DNA from: Xylogone sp. PMI_703
Lineage: Eukaryota; Ascomycota; Leotiomycetes
Assembly (NCBI GenBank): GCA_021399445.1
Contig: JAJTUQ010000003.1
Span: forward strand, 4,774,001 to 4,838,000
Direction: 5' to 3'
DNA: 64,000 bases
A program made the position numbers and the translations under genes. Below the pieces are notes generated by a model. That model saw nothing but the letters and a program-made list of their open reading frames with translations, was not told where the DNA came from and did not search any database. This document shows, one piece after another, positions 57,214-64,000 of the stretch; positions within the stretch are counted from its first letter, which is position 1, and each line of letters begins with the position of its first letter.

Positions 57214-59146
57214 GAGGCAGCCTAGGCAATGGTAGTGTGTAATTTATGTAATATGAGAATATAATGATACTTGCAGCTTGAATTCTATGTGGTTACCCCA
57301 AACTGGTCATGTACATAAAACAGAGGTGTGGCTTATAGACAAGCGATCAGGGGTGTTTTTTAGTGCGATTTCATTTATATCTGCAGTCTATTAGCGTAGA
57401 ACGAAAAATAACGATTTAAAACTAACCCAATTATCTATTAGAGATATAGCCTATAGCTTATTGATAGTGTCTTTATGACTATGAGAGAAGAGAGAAGGGC
57501 GTTCTAGATGACGTGCGCAAACTCGAGACCCCTAGCTCCAGGAACCCGCGAATTCTCCTGCCGCCTAGTCTTACGCATGCAGCCGTGTAATCACCCGTAA
57601 AGAGAGCCTCAAGCCACGGGCTGTTGTCGTAATGGAAAGGTCGGTCCGGGCGGTTGACTGGACGGGCCGAAGCTCTTGTATTAGGAAGCCGCGCCGTGGT
57701 TTTGGTCTCATGCCATTCTTATTACGCAGATGGTGCGTTATAATTGCAGTTGGTTTTATTGAGGCTAATTCTTGTTGTGATAAGCACTCGAGGCACTCCA
57801 CTCAGCTCCCGTGTTGGGAGATGATTCAGGGCCGGTCGCTAGGCGGAGAGTAGTGCGCTTTGAGACTGTAGTCTCGACCATTTGACTACACGTCACAACA
57901 TTGGCATTAGCTGCAAGGCACAAAGTTTTATGGTTCCTGAGTATTATTTCGTGAAATCCTGAGTGGCCGCGGGAAACCCCAGAGAGCTAGAAAAGTCCAG
58001 ATGACATCGCCTGGTGACTTGGAGTAGGTTTCACCCCTGGTGGACAAAATAATTGGCACACTGGTACCTGATAGGCCACTTCGTATTCTGTTCGATTAGG
58101 TAATACTGTGCCAACTAAGCTTTCTCAGTCCTTGAATTGATTACCCATGTAAGTTGTAGCGCTCTATACTAGTTGTTGTGTATACTTTTAACTGGAAAGA
58201 GAGATTTTATTGTAATGGAAACATGTTTGCTGCTCATGGATCGGATACATTTGGTTGAGCAACACAATAAGTACCGGAGAAGCTCAAAACACCGTATTTC
58301 CCGAACATGGCTTTTGATTCACCAAAGCTGTTCCATAAATTATGGGAAGAGGCGGTGTCAGATAGGAGCTGATGGGAATTGGTCCAGCCGACTTTCTCGC
58401 TATTGGAAAAAGGATCAAAGAGTCAATCTTGAGAAGTCTTACAGAACTTCAGAGCTTATTGAGCAGTATGCTTTCTGATAAAGTACTCACTGAGTATTGT
58501 GCCTCCTAATATTGAAGATTGGGAAGTATTCAAATTCATTCAACCTCAAGAGCTCTATTCTTTGTAGTTTCGCGTGTCTCGTTCCGTCGTTTGCAGTGCG
58601 CAAGCAAAAGATCCCATGCGGAAGGACCAACTGTAGATCCAGCAGCAGCGTCACCACGATGGCTGAGGATGATCACTCGGAGCGATCCAACACGTACTCG
58701 GTGCGCGGCAGGGCCAACCAGCCTCTCCCGCAACGTGTGCTGTGATGAATTCTTACTGGCAAGCAAATCCGTGTTCCTGCCAAAGAAAGTATATGTTCCG
58801 GCCGAACTGTGCCTCGCATTATCGCATATATTATTGTTACCCCTCTTCCAGCCAGATAAGGATCCCATAGCCTCGAGGTTTATGCTCCTACTTTCTTTTT
58901 TCTGGGATCCCCTCGTGAGCTACCCCGCGCATCGTGGGACTATATGAGGAGTGTTGTCCGTACTTGAGACTCCAGAGTCCTGTGTATGAACAAAGTGATA
59001 GAGTAATGTGCTAGATATAAGCTGAGGTCTCCATATAACGTTTGCTGCTGGCATTGTTTCTCTTGTGGTTTCGTAGACTATCAGATACGCTGGTTCAACA
59101 GCTCGACACTCCTCTCCTCTGCTGATACACTTAAATCAAGGGCGCG
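57214..59146. other. Gene-poor interval, 1.9 kb
   Basis: Around 58260-58450 a plus-strand frame reads KTPYFPNMAFDSPKLFHKLW and continues between stops, which looks like a fragment of a lost gene I cannot name. The remainder shows only short open frames. The right end holds the promoter of the beta-lactamase-like gene. Confidence 0.3.
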
Positions 59147-61259
59147 ATGAGCTGTAGACGAGCGTTGCTTTGGGCGAGCTTTGTAGCATTGACCTCTGCA
59201 GTGGTATTTGACCAGACCATTGACCTGAGTTTGCTGGGCCGGATCTATCTACCAGCTGCTAACCACTCGTTCCAAGCATGGGATGACGCCATAGCACAAG
59301 CCACAGCCGCCCTCAACCAGATAATCCAGACCGGCAACAGCGACTACGGCCCCATCGACAACCAAGCTACCTCCTTTTCTGCCTCGGTCTTTGATACAAC
59401 TACAAAAGCGCCCTTATTCGATTTTCATTTCGAAGCACCCCAACTCAATGGCTCGTATACCAAAGGGAAGCTGACTGATAGCACCATTTATCGCATTGGT
59501 AGCTTGGGAAAGCTCTTAGTGGTCTATGCTTGGATGGTCGATATTGGAGACTCGTGTTTCACAGAGCCAATCACGAAATATGTGGTAAGCTGGGTCCTCT
59601 GTTTCTCATTCTATACAAACCAAGCTAAGTTTACTATCTGCTGTAGCCAGAGCTCGCCGCTGCTGCAAAGCATTACCAGAACCCTCTCTTGCAAACAGAC
59701 TGGAGCCAAATAACCATTGGCGGCCTTGCTTCCCAAATATCAGGTCTTGGACGTGATGGTGAGCACTCCTCAAATCTTCCATACTAATTAGTATTGACTC
59801 CAATGGAAGTCTCGCTCGGCGACATATCATTACCGGGATTCGGGCTACCGCCTGTTTCAGACGATGTTCCCTCTGGGTTTCCTCCACTACCCCAAAACTC
59901 CATCATAAATTGTAGTTCCTATGGACCAGAACCTCCATGTACAAGAGCACGTAAGCTAACCTTACCGAATAAATGGATAGATGGGCCTATAAATCTAACT
60001 CTGAAATCCTAGAGTTTCTCACTGAAGTCATCAACCACCCACCAGTATTTCCCCCATATACCAGTCCCGTTTATTCAAATATGGCCGATGTTCTTCTAGG
60101 GTTTGCATACGAGAAGATTACTGGTAAGACCATTGGTCAGGGACAACTTGATGTTGCGCGCAAGTTGGGAATGGGCTCGACTTTTGTAGCATCACCTGGT
60201 GAAAACGTGGATGCAATTATCCCAAGAAACTCTACTGATGCACTATGGAATTATGATGGGAATATCCAAGCCCCGTAAGAAATGGTCAGCCTTTTCTTCC
60301 TTCCAGTGGATTTACTAACAATTCTCCAGTGCCGGCGGTCAATACAGTTCGACCAGTGATCTCATCACTTGGGGTCAAGCGATCCTCACTAATAAGCTGC
60401 TCTCCCCAACCGTTACTCGGCGATGGATGAAGCCTACAACATTCACTTCGCAGTGGGAGGCAGCAGTTGGTGTAAGTAGAAAGACTTACATCCTTACTAA
60501 GTTTCTGCATGGATTGACTTGTATCGCTTCCTCAGGCTCCTTGGGAGATCTTTCGATTACCGATCCTATCCAACACTATCATCGATACCAGTCGCCTTGT
60601 AGATACGTATAGCAAATCTGGAGATATTGGCCAATATTCGTCTTTCTTGGGTCTTGTCCCAGATTACAATATCGGAATCACAGTCATGGCAGCGGGTGAT
60701 AATCCCACCGGCCAAGTACCTCCCATTCGAGCTACACTTGTTAATATTTTTGTGGGTAGAGAACAACAGTTTAGACAACTCTCATTTATACTAATACGTC
60801 GTCATCTAGTACAACGCCGCAGAAGCAGCCGCTAAACAGCAGGCTGCAAACGCATTCACTGGCACCTTTAAATCTACTGATCGCAACTCTTCAATTAGTC
60901 TCGCCGTGGATGGCGGTCCCGGTGTAGTCATCAAGCAATGGATCAGTAACGATACCGATTTTCTGTCTAACGAGTTTTACGCCTTTTACGATGACTTCCG
61001 TCTATACCCCACAGATCTAAAATTTCAAGGTTCTGATGGCTTAACCTACTATAAGTTCCACATGGAAACTTTACCGCAAAGCGGACAGCCTTCCGGAGGA
61101 GATCCGTGGTCCGGGAATAATGATTACTGGCTCCAGTTAGATAGTATAACCTACAATGTTCTATCTCCGGATGCCTTTGTTGTAGGCTTTGATCATAATG
61201 GTATTGTACAGAATGTGGCATCTCAGGCTTTGAGGACGACGATGGTACGTTCAACTTAG
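59147..61259 (+). CDS. Secreted class C beta-lactamase-like serine hydrolase, 586 aa
   Basis: Seven exons: 59147-59584, 59647-59758, 59810-59950, 60013-60274, 60330-60471, 60536-60751 and 60810-61259; introns of 51-64 bp, all phase-consistent. A signal peptide spans about residues 1-18. The catalytic SxxK motif is SLGK (Ser 119, Lys 122) within YRIGSLGKLLVVYAW, and the second motif YxN is Tyr 251-Ser-Asn 253 in SPVYSNMADVLLG. A conserved-looking SGLGRD lies between. The C-terminal part after GQYSSFLGLVPDYNIGI is an extra beta-rich domain. In fungi such enzymes include esterases and lactone hydrolases rather than antibiotic-resistance proteins. The acceptor of intron 2 (59809) was chosen over a nearer one that would give a 33-bp intron; it keeps SGLGRD next to VSLGDIS. 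Confidence 0.88.
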
Positions 61260-61692
61260 TAGTTATAATGTGTATTTATGCGATAAGAATAATACCACGC
61301 AAGGCCGAAAGGCAAACTTTACACTTGTGTCTCTTACTCTATGCCAAAGATCCCGTTTCCTTACGCTAGCAAGGGGTTGACAGCATTGATAATACGTATT
61401 CCTATTGAAGGTGTCATCCCAATATAAATATCAAAATAATAGCTACACCTTTGCTCAATTATAGCATTTAGATCTCGGTAGTTCTAGGGTATGTTGGGAG
61501 AAGTTACCGTTGCTTCTCTTGTTTTCCCATAATTATAAACTTGTCACGCTGCATTCAATACTACGCTTGTAAGTAGCAGAAACACATGAAGTTCTACTAT
61601 GACACAAACTGGAAATTTCAGCAGTAGACATATGAAACTTTAACTGACTCTGGACCTCTATAAGAGCTACATGACCCTAAACAAACCTGCAA
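61260..61692. other. Convergent 3' intergenic region
   Basis: AT-rich, no gene or RNA recognised. Confidence 0.4.
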
Positions 61693-62170
61693 TCAAGAGA
61701 TAACACGAACTCTCCCACTAACAGCTTTCTTATCCTTCGCTGGAGGCTGATCCCCACTGAGTTTGCCAACGACCATCTGACCCGTCAACTTCCACTCCGC
61801 AGACACAGACCACGTCTTCTTGACCTCCTCGTCAATAAGCGGATTATAATGCTGTAAATGAGCCCCAAGCCCTTCCAACTCTAGAGCCGTCCAGACAAAT
61901 ATCTAATGCATGCCGGTAGATTGTTCCCACAGCTCTCGAACTTGTCCACATAAGACTTATAGGCCATCAATGGCTCGTACGGAGTTGGATCCTCGAAGAA
62001 CACAATGGATGCATACGCCGCCTGGAAGGAGTCTATCTTGGCCATGGTTTGGGTGGCTTCGTCTCCTGATACATGGGGAGTGAGTGCAGTTTTGACGATG
62101 TCCCATAACTTGTTTGTACTAGGCGCGGTGGAGGATGAAGATGCAGGAAGTTTGGGTGTGGAATGCTGAG
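61693..62170 (-). pseudogene. Nitroreductase-family (FRM2/HBN1-like) pseudogene, 5'-truncated
   Basis: The C-terminal part is intact (LEGLGAHLQHYNPLIDEEVKKTW, shown here as separate motifs EGLGAHLQHYNP and IDEEVKKTW) and ends at 61693. Upstream, a stop at an expected Gln lies before IFVWTALELEG, and a one-base frame change occurs just before WEQSTGMH. Before that, KLWDIVKTALTP and YASIVFFEDP are in the earlier frame. The N-terminal FMN-binding start is missing. Yeast FRM2 and HBN1 are FMN reductases linked to oxidative stress and lipid signalling. Clearly not functional as read. Confidence 0.8.
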
Positions 62171-63610
62171 AGCGTGGCTATAAGCTTAATGAAGCAATTA
62201 ATGGATGTCTACTGTTGGAAGAGAAGAGATAGCCCGAAAATGATCTTGCGTTATCGGTAGATTTTCTAGCTTTATAGGGCAACTACGATATCAGTGACTA
62301 ATATTGAATCGATCGACTAATTCTTGTACTATATGTATAGGCACGGTGTGTGTTGTGGTGTAAAGTAGCATATTCCAAAGCAAGCTAGGTCGGGCACCCT
62401 ACATATTGCTATGCTGTGGGGAGACTCATTATTGTAGATGGTGATAACGTTATTACTCTAATTAACCGGTAGATATGGAATCACAACTACATGGCGTATA
62501 TATGCTAAAGAGGTAACCCGATCATTAACATTTCCCATTGCGAGAGATGGTAATCCCAACACTTACAGGTACATGCAGGTCGCGGTGTTCAGTTTGAGTC
62601 AGCATAGCTGGGCAGACCCTGCATAACCATTCCATCTATACTTATATTACCTAATAATTCAACTTTATAATACCAGCTCAGTATGCAGCATGCTTTAACT
62701 TTTTCTGCACGATTTCGCAGAACAGCGAGGTCCTGTTGGGGAACATGTGCAAGTGAAGATGGCCATTTTTGGCCTAGTTTGACTACCGTACATTCTCCTA
62801 TCAGAAGAGATGAGTGGAACTACTAAGTAAAGTTCCTGGGCACGAATAGAAGGCTTCTAAGATTTATCAGCGATTAAGGGGCAACCACGTATATATGTCC
62901 AAGGAGTATTCACGTCTTAAATATTGGATCACGGATACACGAGCTGCAGCCTTGATTGTATGCTCTCAATTGCTCGAACCGTAGATCATATCAGCTCCCC
63001 ATCTTTGATGGTTTGTACTTCAACCGTATTTGCTCAAGCAACTGTCATTAACTCAATATGCTTGCTACCGTATATTATTTTAGTTGTTGTATGATTGCTC
63101 CTGCACAATATCAGCAGGCCAAGACCGTTATATAGAAATTATGTGTCCAACACTTACACTTGCCTCGTGCAAGAGCTCGTACTCTTGACGCTATCCGTGA
63201 ATTAAGATAAAATAAGCAGGTGTTAACCTTACACATGCATATTCGCTACCTTAGACCCACAGCATCTCATTCCATCTACCAAAGCCAACAAAAATGTGTC
63301 CGAACAAAGATATGTTCCGGCCCGTGTGCATTTAGGAATACCCAAATTATAATATGTTAAAGCTTAAGATTAAATTTTCTACTACAATAAATACTAAGAA
63401 TTAGTTTGAATTCCCTATTTCCTTAAGTTAAAGCCACATGGTAAACCTCAACAATGACAGCACGGCGTCAACGAGGATGATCAAAAGATTTCAGCTAAGG
63501 ACTCATGTTTCAGTCTTCATTAGAGTAGCTATCAGCGCAAAAAGGTATGCCAAACAGAGCCTGTTCGAAGAGATGATACATAGAATAGACAAGTTTTACT
63601 GTTATCTCTG
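62171..63610. other. Gene-free interval
   Basis: About 1.4 kb without a convincing gene. A 66-codon frame at 63438-63638 runs into the inverted repeat and has no recognised domain. Confidence 0.4.
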
Positions 63611-63932
63611 GCCTGAGCTAAAGGCACTCATAACTTAGCTAAAGGCACTCAGCAATGTCACTTCTCCAACACAAATGCACACTACAATTCTGTTTTGCCC
63701 TGTATTGTACTCAAATTTGTGATTACGGTTAATTCATTATAGCAGATTCCAAAACTTCACATTATAACTATCGTAATAATTGTAGAGATGTAATATTCTG
63801 TATCAAAATTTTGAGAGGACTTTTAACGTGTTAATCGCTTAGGGAGTTGAGTGCCTCAAGTGCCTGAAGTTTGTAATTCGCTAACAAAATTTGAGTGCCT
63901 TTAGCTAAGTTATGAGTGCCTTTAGCTCAGGC
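63611..63932. repeat. Perfect 41-bp inverted repeat with a 240-bp centre (MITE-like)
   Basis: The arm at 63611-63651 begins GCCTGAGCTAAAGGCACTCA, and 63892-63932 is its exact reverse complement. Each arm holds two copies of GCTAAAGGCACTCA. A further GAGTGCCT lies at 63850. The centre is AT-rich and non-coding. No flanking target duplication was found, so a non-autonomous DNA transposon is the leading but unproved reading. Confidence 0.65.
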
Positions 63933-64000
63933 CTTATCTTTCGACCAAGGTATGCGGACATTCCCAAATTACTAAGAGGCATATAAAGTAGCTACAGGCC

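Noticed and set aside
59759..59791. A 33-bp intron in the beta-lactamase-like gene
   Set aside because: Too short; the acceptor at 59809 gives 51 bp and a better family fit.
63438..63638. 66-codon frame as a transposase fragment next to the inverted repeat
   Set aside because: It has no transposase motif and simply runs into the repeat arm.

Overview
This window looks like a piece of nuclear chromosome from a filamentous ascomycete (Pezizomycotina). The evidence is short GT-AG introns of about 48-121 bp in most genes, a Zn2Cys6 regulator, WSC and GPI-type surface proteins, and an AT-rich island of Ty1/copia retrotransposons with RIP-like nonsense decay. I cannot name the species. No tRNA, rRNA or CRISPR array was seen.

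Layout. (1) 1-11816 is a transposon island. It holds the 5' end of a minus-strand copia element leaving the window, four short LTR-like repeats, one complete copia element with 194-bp LTRs and a perfect 5-bp target duplication (2267-8286) nested inside an older copia integrase, and further copia reverse transcriptase and RNase H remnants. (2) 11990-28628 is a block of oxidative and tailoring genes: SDR, a dead flavin monooxygenase, a dead SGNH hydrolase, a Baeyer-Villiger-type monooxygenase, an HSL-type hydrolase, a second SDR, a Zn2Cys6 factor, a polytopic membrane protein and a P450. It looks like a biosynthetic or degradative cluster with its own regulator, but no PKS, NRPS or classical terpene synthase is visible. 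(3) 29294-43100 holds surface and secreted genes: a 1,106-residue six-hairpin glycosidase-like protein with 13 Cys-rich repeats, an unrecognised secreted protein, a multi-exon WSC-domain protein and a GT32 glycosyltransferase, separated by long gene-poor stretches. (4) 45820-51008 is a purine/allantoin utilisation group: ureidoglycolate lyase, a PuuE-type deacetylase/allantoinase and an NCS1 permease, the last two divergent around a promoter with GATA sites and a CGG palindrome. (5) 51777-61259 holds a GPI-anchored repeat adhesin, a membrane-anchored aspartic-protease-like protein without its first catalytic Asp, and a class C beta-lactamase-like enzyme. (6) The right end has a decayed nitroreductase and a perfect 41-bp inverted repeat.

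Exon boundaries were placed by hand from splice motifs, reading phase and family continuity. Every multi-exon model here keeps a consistent phase, but none is confirmed by transcripts. Functional names come from motif recognition without database searches.
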